The notes below the pieces were generated by a model, which was given only the letters and a program-made list of their open reading frames with translations, ran no database searches and was not told the origin of the DNA. From the NCBI GenBank assembly GCA_018894105.1, contig CM032117.1:35010501-35074500 (forward strand): DNA of 64,000 nucleotides, read 5' to 3'. A program made the translations under genes and the position numbers. This DNA is from Jacaranda mimosifolia (Eukaryota > Streptophyta > Magnoliopsida > Lamiales > Bignoniaceae). This document shows, piece after piece, positions 12,050-23,772 of this stretch; within the stretch, counting starts at the first letter, position 1; every line of letters begins with the position of its first letter.

Positions 12050-13082
12050 AAGCATTGATCGCAGACCTTCATGACGCAAGAAGAAACTTCCTAGTGACCG
12101 TCCATTCCAGGTTTGTTTGTTTTCATTTTTTCTCACATTTTTCACATTTTTTGAACTGATATGTGCATTAGTGAAATATTCATCATTTTTGTGAGAAAGA
12201 TGCATGTTGAGTGACATTGGTCTTAAATTTTTTATGCATATTTGGTTTTTGTGGGTTAGGTTTTTACTGCTTGTATTTCTTTTCTTTTTTTTTTTTTTGG
12301 GCATGAAAGAACTCTTCATTTTTTGTTTTTTATTTTGGCAGGTGGTTAAAAATTTGTTAATGTGGTCTCTATTTGATTTAATCTTGGAATAGGTTCAAAA
12401 TATATTAAACCAACGAAAGAATTACAGTGTTTTGAAGCAAATACAGAAAAGCAAGAAGAAACTTTAATACAACTAATCTGCCTGCCAACCTACTAAGTAA
12501 TATGAACAAAATGACATTGGAAATTGTGCAAGCAAATTATACAAATTCTTTACAAAACAAACAAAAGATTCAATGATATCGTTGTCCTTATAGCGGCATT
12601 AGTGTTGATGTGGCAATTGTTGAAGAATGATGTGGCCGAATGTGACCTCATGAAGCCTGAAAATATTATAATGAAACATAATATTGAATCCAACATGGGT
12701 AGTAGCAAAAGGCATAATTTGCATCCAATTGAAAGGCGGAGCAGCAAATTTGACCAGTAAACTGTGGCTGAATATATGGAATAGGAATATCTTGTTCCTG
12801 AATGGTGGGAATGCCTTGTTCTTGAGGAATGTCTTGTATTTATTCATTTTTTTACCTTTATTTTGGGTAATTTTTCCTTTGTTTCTTAGGATTCCTAAAG
12901 ATTCTTATTTTGAATATGATTATCCTAGGAATCTAAGATTCCTCAGATGAAATGAATTTTTGCATAATATATTAGCTATATCTCAATTGTTTGATTGTTG
13001 ATTGATGTTGACTTCTTTTTGAAAAACACTTGGGGTTATATTGCCTATTTTTTTATGTTATTTTACTCTAACAAGGGGGAAT
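12050..13082. other. Inner transposon, left interior, no gene recognised
   Basis: AT-rich sequence with several short overlapping open stretches (for example 12524-12760 plus) that show no known motif. It may be intron or eroded coding sequence upstream of the transposase C-terminus at 13333. Confidence 0.35.
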
Positions 13083-13330
13083 GAGGCCTATTATTATCAG
13101 GTAGTTGTTAGGTGTAGACACAAATGATATGTGGTTAACAAGGCCCATTATTTTCATATGATTGTTAATTGATGACAGATTGACATGTGTGTAATAAGGC
13201 CCATTATTATCATATTATTATGTACTGTATAAATTTGTACATAGCTGACTTGGCGGTATTAAGGCCTATTTTTATTTTATGAGGTGTAATTGTACTACTG
13301 ACATATTTTACATGGGGTAAACTGGCCTTT
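13083..13330 (+). repeat. Degenerate tandem repeat, AAGGCCCATTATTATC type
   Basis: The anchor (a)aggccyattattatca recurs at about 13084, 13141, 13197, 13262 and, more eroded, 13323, a spacing of 56-65 bp. Between anchors a TGACATGTG-GTAAT-like segment also recurs. Five units. Confidence 0.6.
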
Positions 13331-13332
13331 TA

Positions 13333-13500
13333 ATGCAAAAGGAGAAGTATTTGGCTGCCTACAACAAAATGATTCATGTTGTACCTAGGAAGAATGGATA
13401 CATAAAAAGCGATGCCACTGACCGTCCTCTTAAGGCATCCAAACTGAGAGTAAAGAAAGGAAGGCCAAAGAAGCTAATGAAAGATGGAAAGGGATTGGAA
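13333..13500 (+). pseudogene. MULE-type transposase C-terminal fragment
   Basis: The open frame starts MQKEKYLAAYNKMIHVV and ends PLKASKLRVKKGRPKKLMKD. This resembles the region after the SWIM zinc finger in plant Mutator-like transposases, where a YxxAY...PV/VV segment is followed by PLxPx...RxPGRPKK. No DDE or SWIM domain is visible upstream. The frame runs a few codons into the copia LTR that begins at 13478, so the fragment is cut by that insertion. Identification rests on a short motif. Confidence 0.45.
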
Positions 13501-13971
13501 TCCAAATATTAAAACCAAAATAGGCAAAAATAAAACCAATCCTCTCCTTCCTAAGGATCATAATCATGCACTAAATGAGGACTTAAGGCAAAAAAATTAC
13601 CTTTATGAATGAAAACAAAGGATTTGACTAGATCACTCCAAGGACTATTCCAAAGGATAATCTACAAGCTCCAATGGTTGGATCTGATTGCTCCACTTCC
13701 AAAGCTCCAAAAATTGGCAAATTTGGCACACCAAATCACCTCTGGAACAGCAAGCTTGTGACTAAAAATCTCAGCTTCTAGATCATCCAAATGAACTACT
13801 GAAATTAGCTACAAAAATGGTTCACCAATGAACTTCTAAGTTCCCCAAGTGCTGAACCTCTAATGTTTAGTCCACACACCTAGGATAAGCTCTCAATCAA
13901 CCTCACTTTTGCTAGATAAAGAGAGGAAGATGGTGATGGTAGGAGTGGTGGTTTTGGATGAGGGAGGCAGG
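13478..13971 (-). repeat. Copia D-type LTR, 3'-terminal fragment
   Basis: Begins tgaaagatgg and matches the PBS-side end of the LTR at 25709-26200 closely, including the stretch around ggaagatggtgatggta. It is cut at 13971 by the start of the next LTR. Confidence 0.8.
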
Positions 13972-16279
13972 TGAAGTCACATGTAGCACTAGGATATAAT
14001 TATCAAAACTTAGAAATGCTAAAATAACTAGGCTACATATGAAGCCAAGGACCTAAATATGCCATAGATTTGGATTTGGTATGAGGATTACCTTGATTTT
14101 CACAAAATCAAAGGAAGGTGGAAGAAGATCTCAACTCATTGAAAATTGTCTCCCCAGCGGCACAGTGGCTTTCTGGAAACTTTTGCCTAGCCAAATAAAC
14201 TCCAATTTGAGTGAAATTTGAACCAAATGAACACCAACTCCTTGATGTATCTCTAGTAAAACAAATCAGCTCAAAATATCTAGCAAGACCTCCAATGGAT
14301 GCTCCAAATTCACTACCCAAAATGGAGGATCTCGAAAGGCTAGCAATCCAATTGTTTTGCCTCTAATGATAAATTCCACACACCAATGCACAGTCCAATT
14401 CTTGTAAATATTAGCCGGAGAACAAAAAAGAGAAATAGAAGGATAAAGGCTTGATTTGGAGGTAGGAGATGAAGAAAAGTGAAGCTTCAACACATGAGGC
14501 AACACTTAGGAAATTGGAGGGAAATTGAGAGAATTTAATTCTAGCTTGCAAATCACATGTGGCTGCCCACTCCACACTCTATATCTATATATAGAGGGAG
14601 GATGGTGTGATGCCAAGCTGGCATCACACCTTCCTCAAGGATGGCGCCAACTAGCTCTTGCAAGTTGGCATACGAATTTGAATTTTATGTGAATTTGAAT
14701 TTCATTTGGAATCTTCTTTTCATCTCATGAAATGTCATCCAAACAAATTCTAATTCACACCAAATGAACATTTCATTTGAATTTTTCCTCCAAAATTAAT
14801 TCTTCATATTAATTAAATTAAATACTTTAATTTAATTAATTGACCTTTTACTTAACTCTTAAGTCAATTTGTTTAACTCCTTAAGCAAGTATTGGTTAAC
14901 TTAACTCCTTAAGTCAACTTGGCCAATTGATAGTCATGTGGCACCAAATAAATTAACTCCTTAATTAATTGGTCTAATTTAACTCCTTAATTAATTGGTC
15001 TAATTTAACTCCTTAAATCAATTGGTCTAATTTAATTCCTTAAATTAATTGGATCAATTTAACAATTAAATTGACCAAAGACAAAATGACATCAAACGTC
15101 GACCTCCAAATTCGGTTATGTGGGAATTTTTTCTAACTTTTAGAAAATTCCTCTTCACCAAATAGGATTTGCAATTGGCTTTTGTGTGTAACCTATTAGG
15201 TTCTACCATTCATTGAATATGAGCTCACAACTCTTTGTGACTTATAGAATATCAAATATTCACATTAATTTAAATTCCTTTAAAATAATCGACTCAATTC
15301 AATAATCTCCATTAATTGAAGAGTACTCAATCTTCATGGTCGATGTCCAACCTCAAGCCCATTGAGCACAACTATTTGGCCGAAATGAATGCTTTTGGAG
15401 AACCATTCTAGATCTACGCGTACCATACAAATATGGTCCTTCCATTTTCTATCTATTGAAAGAGGCTTAAGGCAAAATATTTGTCGGCTCCCTAATAGCC
15501 TTGATACTATGTTTCTATTCCTAATGTTCGATTCCCCTTTATGACCTTGTCTTTGGAAAACTCCTTTTCCAAATTGTCATACTACCTTGCACAAGGATTT
15601 CTTAGAATCGATCATTACAGAATACATAGGAGATATACTCGCCCTTTATAATGACGAGGAGTTGGATCCCATCTTGGATCTCACAAACCTCAATGCCTAA
15701 GTAACTCATGGCCAATTTCCACCTGAATGATCCATTATGTGGGCAAGGAAGCGTCAAAGTATAAGGACCTAAACACAAGGTTACCATGGATCCTAAGGTC
15801 AAAAGACTAATTATTTGCACTAGCTTAAGTTGAAGAACTTGCCACTACAAACTTGCTTCTTCGGCTATCTAGTGGATTCTCCGGGCAGGCCTTCAGTGAA
15901 CTTGTTCTCTAACAAGCCCCACTGATATGCACCCATATCTCATATGGTATTGCTCATGAAATGGAGCAATATCCAACCCTTGAATTTATGCATTGTTAGT
16001 GCAAGTCTATCCGGATCTTAGATGCCCTGTCTCGTAAGATCCTACCACTTGGAAGATTTAAAATCACGACCGTGTAAGACTTATTTCATGATCACCACCC
16101 AATGTGCGATCAAGTCTCATAGTCTTGTGTGATCTAAGAGCTTCAACCAAATGCCAATGAAGTAAATATAAGCATAAGATAAAGATGGCCATTTAATGAG
16201 TATTATTCAATCAATATTGTATCACATGTGAAATAGTTTACATACCAATCTAATTAGCTTGCGGGCCACTATTCCAACA
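13972..16279 (-). repeat. 3' LTR of copia element C
   Basis: 2308 bp, from tgaagtcac to ...ttccaaca. The left end matches the LTR at 20195 more closely than that at 25709. A polypurine tract follows at its right, so on the minus strand it is the 3' LTR. Confidence 0.85.
14579..14592 (-). promoter_or_regulatory. TATA box of the 3' LTR of copia C
   Basis: ctatatctatatatag, at the position equivalent to the TATA blocks in the sister LTRs. Confidence 0.5.
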
Positions 16280-16295
16280 ATCTGCCACTTGCCCT
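16280..16295 (-). other. Polypurine tract of copia C
   Basis: Minus strand AGGGCAAGTGGCAGAT directly precedes the LTR start TGTTGGAATAG. One C interrupts the purine run. Confidence 0.65.
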
Positions 16296-16439
16296 AAAGC
16301 CAACTCCCCATAGTTTTAACACCTATATTCTCAAGATGTCCTTCAAAGACCTTTTGCGATAGGAGTTTAGTTATTGGATCTGCAATATTCTCTTCCGAGG
16401 CAACCCTCTCAACTCAGATATCTTATCTTGTGCTATCAC

Positions 16440-16790
16440 CCCATTATTGTCTTAGAGGACAACTACTAGCTTAGCAATGCCAGGCACTACATCCAACTCT
16501 TATATAAAGTTTTTTCATCCATACACCTTCCTTTTTAGCTTTTGAAGCCGCAATATATTCCGGCTCTATGGTTGAATCAGCTGTGGTATCTTGTTTGGAA
16601 CTTTTCCAACTCATGGCACTGCTATTGAGGCAAAATATAAATCTAGAAGTAGATTTTATGTCATCTACATTAGATTGGAAACTAGAATTCGAAAACCCCT
16701 CGAGCTTCAATTCTTCATTACCATATACTAAAAATAAATCCTTAGTCCTTCTCAAGTACTTGAGGATTGTTTTAATGGTCATCTAGTGAC
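16440..16790 (-). pseudogene. Copia C RNase H
   Basis: Copia-type RNase H, 103 codons open (16471-16782). Motifs are YLRRTKDLFLVYG, KSTSRFIFCLN, MSWKSSKQDTTADSTIEPEYIAAS. The usual GYxDxDFQSD block reads GFSNSSFQSN, so its catalytic Asp residues are replaced, while the EPEYIA Glu is kept. The domain would degrade the RNA of the RNA-DNA hybrid. It lies between RT and the PPT as expected for copia. Confidence 0.85.
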
Positions 16791-16859
16791 ATTCACCAGG
16801 GTTGGATTAGAAATGGCTCGTAACACTTAGAGTGTATGCCACATCCGGCCTTGTACATT

Positions 16860-17861
16860 GAACGGCATATATTATGCTCCCAATAGCGGACGCATAAAGT
16901 ATCTAAGAGATTCTTTATCTCTCATCATTAGTCTTAGGGGCCATAACTTGGAGAGACGAATGCAATGTCCCATAGGGAGGAATCCCCTCTTGGATTCTTC
17001 CATGCTAAACCTCTTTAGTATCTTGTCAATGTACGGGGTTTGAGAAAGCCTCAACATTCTCCTTGATCTATCTCTATAGATACATATTCCTAATACGTAT
17101 GATGCTTCTCCCAAATCCTTCATAGAGAATTAAGTAGGTAACCATGTTTTAGTACACTCTAACATTTCTCTCTCATTCCTAATTAGAAGAATGTCATTGA
17201 CATAAAACACAATAAACTGTATACTACTCTCACTAGCCTTCTTGTCCACACAAGGTTCATACACACTTTTTACAAAGCTAAATGATTTGATTGTCTTATC
17301 AAAATGTATGTTCCAACTTCAAGACGCCTGTTTGAGTCCATAAATTGATCTCTAGAGTTTGCAAACCTTTTGCTCATTCCCTTTGGATGTAAAACCTTGT
17401 GGTTGCTTCATATAAATTTCTTCTTCAATGTTTCCATTGAGGAAAGCAGTTTTCACATCCATTTGTCATATCTCATAGTCATAATACACAGCTATGGCAA
17501 GTAAAATCCGAATAGACTTACGCATTGCAACCAATGAAAAAGTTTTATCAAAATCGATACCGAGTCTTTGAGTGTAACCTTTTGCCACTATTTGTGCCTT
17601 AAAGGTCATAAACTCTCCATCGACTCCTAGCTTTTGCTTATAGATCCACTTGCAACTAACATGAACTATTTTCTCCAGTGGATCTACCAAAGTCCATACT
17701 TTGTTGGAGTACATGGAGTCTATTTCGGATTTCATGGCATCTAGCCAATATTCTGAGTCTATGTTCAACATAGCTTCCTCATAGGTCTTCCTCATAGCCA
17801 ATGTCATGATCTCTACAAATCTCCTTTGTATTCTCCAGCTAATACCAAAGAGATTAGGATC
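16860..17861 (-). pseudogene. Copia C reverse transcriptase
   Basis: Three broken pieces. 17466-17882 has EIDSMYSNKVWTLVD, CKWIYKQKLGVDGE, KGYTQRLGIDFDKTFS. The middle (17124-17465) holds SIYGLKQA-type sequence with stops, and the active site reads FYVNDILLI at about 17191-17208 where YVDD is required; one catalytic Asp is now Asn. 16872-17123 has MKDLGEASYVLGI and PYIDKILKRFSM. The right end passes into a backward LTR scrap near 17862. Confidence 0.85.
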
Positions 17862-18266
17862 TAGCATTGGTGTGTGGATCATATTGTTAGAGGCAAGATA
17901 ATTGAATTGCTAGCCTTTGGAGATTCAATGTCAAAGTAGTCCACTTGATAAAATTTTTTCGGCACTTCCCCACGGCTTTTTGAGTTGAATTTTTTACAGT
18001 AGATTCATCAAGAGTTGAGAAGATACTAAAAAAATTTCAAAATTTTTGGAGGAGTTTGGATTGGGCAAAAGTTGCATCTAATCCACTGTGCCGTTGTGTG
18101 ACAGTTTCTGGATTGAATAAGTGTTCTTCATCATTTCCTTATTTTTGAGCAAATCAAGGTAATTCTCCTTCCTAATATGAATCAATAGCATGTTTAGATC
18201 CTTGTTAGCATGTGTAGCCTAGTTTTTAGCTTTAATTATTGGATCCTAGTGCTACATGTGCCTTCA
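17862..18266 (+). repeat. Backward copia LTR scrap
   Basis: About 400 bp matching the 3' end of the solo LTR (compare 7373-7792) in plus orientation, ending gtgccttca. It joins RT of element C directly to the leader of a minus-strand copy, replacing integrase, protease and gag. No PBS or target duplication is attached. Confidence 0.75.
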
Positions 18267-20180
18267 ACTGAATATTTGATATTTGAAAACATGCTCATGG
18301 TCTTTCAAGCATATTTTTATCTCACTATTTTATCAAATTCTTAACCCTCCTCATATTTCCTAGTGAGAATCAAGACCCTAAAGACTTATAAGTGGACCCC
18401 CGTGACCGAATGCCATGCACAAACAATCGAAAGGTAAGCAACTTTTGTTAATTGCATCATATGCAACTCTTGATATATTTTGCCTCACTCTTCATGTAGA
18501 TCCCTATGACCAGATGACCTCTACATTACTAGGTGTTAATTCAAACCTACCAATCAAACTTTGATTCGAGACCGCTCCACGACATCCCCTGTCATTGAGT
18601 GCCAATGCATGGGAAGCTTTAAATCAAAGCTGCATCATATGCTAAGTATATGGTCATAGCTTTCCACCTAAGTGTAACCCCCGTGACCGAGTGTGATCAC
18701 ACAAAAATGGTAGCGTTGTCATGCCATATAAAATTGGTAAAAGGCATAGATTAATTAAAACTCCTTTGATTTGTATCTATTTTGATTTAATATTTTGGAA
18801 GCACTTAGACATTCTAAGTGGAGGATTTTCTTACTTGCCAAGATCTCACCAATTTTATCTTCTTATTTAGGTTTTGTATATCCTAAATATGCATCTCATA
18901 CATCAATAGGATATGGAAAGCATAAATAAGTAAATGCTACTAGGGTGGGATGACCATGAGCCTTGACCAAGTGGTGCACTTAGAGCCATGGGTGCACCAC
19001 CTAGTTGATTTTAAGTGAGTTGATTAAATATAGCTATTACAAGAGTGTATCCTATACATTCATGGGTCTTCATGCCTCTAATGGTCTTCTTTGCTCCTTG
19101 TAACATTTACATGAGAAAGAAATCCTCACTCCTAGTGATTCTACTCTCATAACATTTACAAGATAGAAATTAAGAGGCATGCAAGTCCCAATTTAATACA
19201 ACCCTTTTCAACAACTTGAAACAAATAAAATTAATATTAAAGGATTATGATCATCCCCATTCATTCATCATCCATTCAACAATTAAATGAATAATAAATA
19301 AATCAAGAATTAACATTCAATTCCAATAATTAAATGCTTATCTCATAAACAATTAATTAGTCAAGCAAAAACAAGCATTACATTTATGCATCATATTTTT
19401 GCTACATTTGGAGATCAACTTTAACAAGACTTTAAAAGCAATAAAAAAATGTCAAACATAATTTTGAGAACTTGCACAACACTTGTGCAAATATTATGTG
19501 TGATATAGAGCACTTTTGGTCACTAAAGGAACCAAAAAAACACTCAAAACTCACCTCAACTCAAAACAGCCATTACTAGCCCAGCCTTGGTGCATGATCA
19601 GGCTATAGACGTGGGCCTAGTGCACCCTCTGCCTGCCAGTGCTCGGCAATAGCCAACGGTAGCCCCTGTTTTCGAGTCATAACCGAGTCAAGTGATTTTA
19701 GGTTCAACTTTTGTCTGCCAAAATTTTTAGGACACCTCCTAAACATTAAATCACACATTATAGATGAAATTTCAGATCTAAAACACCTTTTAAAACAGAA
19801 ATTTTAAGTGCTCAAACATGCTTCAAAAATCAAGTTTAAGTGAGAATCACATTCTTCTAAAAATCTCCAATTAAATCCAATCCAATTGGATCCAAAAATA
19901 ACCAAAACAACTTAAAGCCAAATTTAACAAGCTATATCAACATATAACATCAACTAATGCCAAATCAAATGTAACATTAGCAATAATGAATTAAAACATA
20001 CTAATCATATGAATTCATACTTAAACACATATTAGCATGCTTTCAATTCATCAAGCAAAGGAGCCACAAACAACATCATCCAAACACTCCAATCCATAAT
20101 TTGGATCAAGTATTTAGAGATATAGATTAATTCATCACATGAATCAATCAATCAAAAATCCAAATCAAGGCATAAATTAA
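18267..20180 (-). other. Copia C 5' leader
   Basis: Aligns with 70-2007 over its length, lacking only the last 70 bp before gag. It holds the four ccccgtgaccgag-type motifs (about 18392, 18498, 18583, 18676) and a GC-richer islet at 19565-19665. No coding sequence is seen. Confidence 0.75.
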
Positions 20181-20192
20181 GCTTCGATACCA
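20181..20192 (-). other. Primer binding site, copia C
   Basis: Minus strand TGGTATCGAAGC, a two-base variant of TGGTATCAGAGC, two bases from the LTR. Confidence 0.75.
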
Positions 20193-20194
20193 CT

Positions 20195-22433
20195 TGAAGT
20201 CAAGTGTAGCACTAGGATCCAATTATCAAAACATAAACAAAGGCCAAAATAACTAAGCTAAACATGAAACCAAGGATCTAAACATGCCTTAAATTTGGAT
20301 TTGGCAAGAGAAATACCTTGAATTGCTTAAAATCTAAGGAAACAAGGAAGAAGATTTCAACACCTTGAATAATCTACCAGTAATGCAGCAAATTGTGGAC
20401 AACTTTTGCCCAACCAAACAAACTCAAATTGGCTGAAATTTGAACTGGAAATCACCAACACCTTGATGAAGCTACAGTAAAAAAATTCAACTCAATCAGA
20501 ATTCCAGAAGCCTCTAATGACTGCCTGAACAGAGAATCTCCAAAAGGTTAGCAATTCAATTGTTTTGCCTCTAATGATAAGATCCACACACCAATGTACA
20601 ATCCAAATCTGTACTATGTTAGCTGAAAAACAAAGAAGAGATATGCCAAGATGAGGCCAAAAATTGGAGGTATGAGATGAAGAAAATGAGAAGCTTCAAC
20701 ACATGAGGCAACACATGTAAAATTAGAGGGAAAGGGAGAATCTAACAATTAGATGCTTATGTGTGTAAAACATGCTTGGCCACCCCACCCTCTATGTATA
20801 TATATAGATGGAGGAAAAGTGTGATGCTTAGGTGGAATCAAACCTTCCTCAAGGGTGGCGCCACCACTTGCTTGTCAACTTGTAAGCAAGTTGCATGTCA
20901 ACTAAATGTAAATTTGAATTTCATTTGGAATCTTCATTTCATTGAATGAAATATCATCTAAATGAATTCTAATTCACACCAAATGAACATTTCATTTGAA
21001 TTTTTCCTCTAAAACTGATTCTTCATTTTAATTAAATTAAATACTTTAATTTAATTAATTATCCTTTGACTAACTCTTAAGTCAATTAGCTTAACTCTTT
21101 AAGTTAGTTGTTGTTAACTTAACTCCTTAAGTTAACTTGACCAATTGATAGTCATGTGGCACCAATTAAATTAACTCTTTAATATAATTGGTCTAATTTA
21201 ACTCCTTAAATTATTTAGATCAATTTAACAATTAAATTGATCAAGCCAAAATGACCAACAATTTAGTCAACTGTCTCCCTCCAAAAATCAGTCATGTAAG
21301 AATCTCTAACTCTTAGAAAATTCCCCTTTATCAAGTAGGATTTGCAATTGGCTTTCGTGTGTGACCCATTAGGTTCTACCATTCATTGGACATGGGCTCA
21401 AAACTCTTATGATTTATAGAATGTCAAATATTCACATTAGTTTAAACTTCTTTAAACTAATGACTCAATTCAATTAATCTCATTTATTGAAGAGTGCCCA
21501 ATTTCTATGGTCGATGTCCAACCTCAAGCCCATGGAGCCCAACTAGTTAGCCGAACTGAATGCTTTTGAAGAACCATTCTAGCTCTACACTTACCATGCA
21601 AATACGGTCCTCCCAGCTCCTATCTCCCGAAAGAGACCTAGGATAAGATATTTGCTAGCTCCCTAATAGCCTCAATACTATGTTTCTATTCTCAATGTTC
21701 AATTTTGATTTATGACATCATCTTTGGAAAACTATTTTTCTAACTTGTCATACTGCCTTACGCAAGGACTTTGGAATCAATCATTATAGAATACATAAGA
21801 GATGTATTCGCCCTTCACAACGATGAAGAGTCGGATCCCATCTTGGATCTTATAAACCTCCATGTTTAAGTAGCTCATACCCAACCTCAACCCGAAAGGC
21901 CCGCTAAGTGGTTAAGGAAGAGTTAAAGCATGAGGATTTAAACACAAGGTTACCATGGATCCTCAGAGTAAAGAATTAATTATATACACTAGCGTAAGCA
22001 AGAGAACTTGCCACTACTGCTATCTAGTGGATTCTCTAGGCAGGCCTCAAGTGAACTTGTTCTCTAACAAATACCACAAACATGCATCCATATCTCATAT
22101 GGCTTGCTCATTAAACAAAGCAATATCCAACCCTTGGATTTATGCATCGTCAGTGCAAGTCTATCCGAATCTTAGATGCCCTGTCTCATAAGATTCTATG
22201 ACTTAGGATATTTAAGATCACGACCATGTAAGACTTATTTCATGATCATCACCAAGTGTACTGACCAAATCCCATAGTCTTGTGTGATCTAAGGGCTTCA
22301 ACAAAATGCCAGCGAAGTTAATTGAGCATAAGATAAAGATGGTCATTCATAATGAATATCATTAAGTCAAGATTGTATCACAAATGAAATAGTTTACATG
22401 CCAATCTCATTAGTTGCGGGCACTATTCCAACA
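20195..22433 (-). repeat. 5' LTR of copia element C
   Basis: 2239 bp, tgaagtcaag to ...ttccaaca. The TG/CA ends are intact on the minus strand. Partner of 13972-16279. Confidence 0.85.
20791..20809 (-). promoter_or_regulatory. TATA box of 5' LTR of copia C
   Basis: tctatgtatatatatagat, conserved in position with the sister LTRs. Confidence 0.5.
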
Positions 22434-23039
22434 ATTTTTCATGTTAAACAAGACTCACAAGTAAGAGGATCCTCTATGCTACTAATATATAGTGCTTTGA
22501 CGACTTCTATCTTGTTTATCCTATTTTTGTAAATATGTCTAAGTCTTGCATGCCACAAAGTGGCACTTTCTTAGTTATCTAATTTTTTTTTATTACTTTG
22601 TTGAATATGCATAAGTGATGCTTGAGAATCCAAAATGTATAATCTATTACTAAGTGTTCCCATTGCAACTAAAGAACTATTTTTATTGCTTTCAATTTCC
22701 TATTTGATATTGAAAAATCAAATCCTTAATTATCCAAAACGAGAATTGAAATAATATTCCTCACAAGAGTTGGTACATAGTAACAAGGATCCAATACAAT
22801 AGAGGAGTTCCCTAAGTCTAACTTCATAACACCTTCAACTTTGGCCGCAACTTTTGCTCCATTGCTAAGCGTAGGATCAAATTCTCATCACTTAGACTCC
22901 TTCTTCTTTCCATCCCCTATAACAAATTACAAAGATAAGAAGCACATATGGTATCAAATACCCATGAGGAAGAATTGGTAGTTAAGTGCACTTCAATAAA
23001 ATACATATCCTTCCCAAGGTTGCAAGATATTCCTTGCGA
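22434..23039 (-). pseudogene. Copia D protease and GAG-pre-integrase
   Basis: Minus-strand remnant. The protease site reads SSWVFDTICASYLCNL (about 22930-22980), close to DTACGSHLCN with Gly changed to Ser. The GAG-pre-integrase block reads LWHARLRHIYKNRI then CESCL near 22440-22580. Homology is cut at 22434 exactly at the end of the LTR of element C, so the integrase that should follow is absent. Confidence 0.75.
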
Positions 23040-23772
23040 TTTCACTTCCAATGGCCCATCTCACCACAGTAGAAACAAGTGGCATCCTTCTTATCCTATT
23101 TCTTCTTCTTACCTCCTTTCTTCTTTCCCCTTGGACCTTTAGACTTGACAGAGGAAGTAAGCATTAACGATTTGTCCCTTTTCATAGTCAACTCGGTTGT
23201 CACCAATATATTAACTAATTCATTGATCGTGACTTCTTATTTGAACATGTTAAAGTTCATCACGAATTGGTCAAATGAGCTAGGCAAAGATTGAAGGATC
23301 AAATCCACATAGCGGTAGTTGTCCATAACTATTTCCAAAGTAGTGAGCTTCTCAATGAGCCCAATCATTTTAAGCCCATGATCATGGACACTAAACCTCT
23401 CCATTATCCTAGTCCGAAAGAACTCTTTAGAGTACATGTACCTCTCATATCTCGTTTGTACACCATACAATTCTTGTAAGTATAAATATATATAGGAAGT
23501 ACTTTTCATTTGCCCATGAGACTTTTGAAGCTCATTGGACATAAGGCCATCATGAGACAATAGGATTGGAGGTCATCCTCTACCTATTTGGTGAACGTTT
23601 CACATGCTTATTGATCAGTATCTTCGCCTATGGTGTTAGGTGGACTTTAAGTTTGGACATATGTCCCTTTCTCGGAGTCAAGAATGATTTTGAGGTTTCA
23701 AAGCCAATCATGGTAGTTCGACCCGGTTAGTTTATTAGGTTCCAATATGATGCCTAGTGGATTCTTGGCCAT
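23040..23772 (-). pseudogene. Copia D gag
   Basis: Copia Gag with start codon at 23772-23770 (MAKNPLG...), then a GSNYHDWL block, and a 107-codon open frame (23237-23560) with QELYGVQTRYERYMY, MERFSVHDHGLKMIGLI, YVDLILQSLPSSFDQFVMNFNM. This is the capsid-like Gag core (UBN2/DUF4219 type). A zinc knuckle CFYCGEMGHWK lies near 23040-23080. Stops occur in the first 80 codons and before the knuckle. Gag would form the virus-like particle. Confidence 0.85.

Noticed and set aside
12035..12319. Minus-strand Lys- and Asn-rich ORF of 94 codons
   Set aside because: Produced by poly-A/T runs; no domain or start context.
13972..22433. Copia C as a clean insertion into copia D
   Set aside because: The flanks (gcagg on the left, atttt on the right) do not match, and the left side lies in a D-type LTR while the right side lies in D protease/GAG-pre-integrase, so a deletion or recombination is needed.
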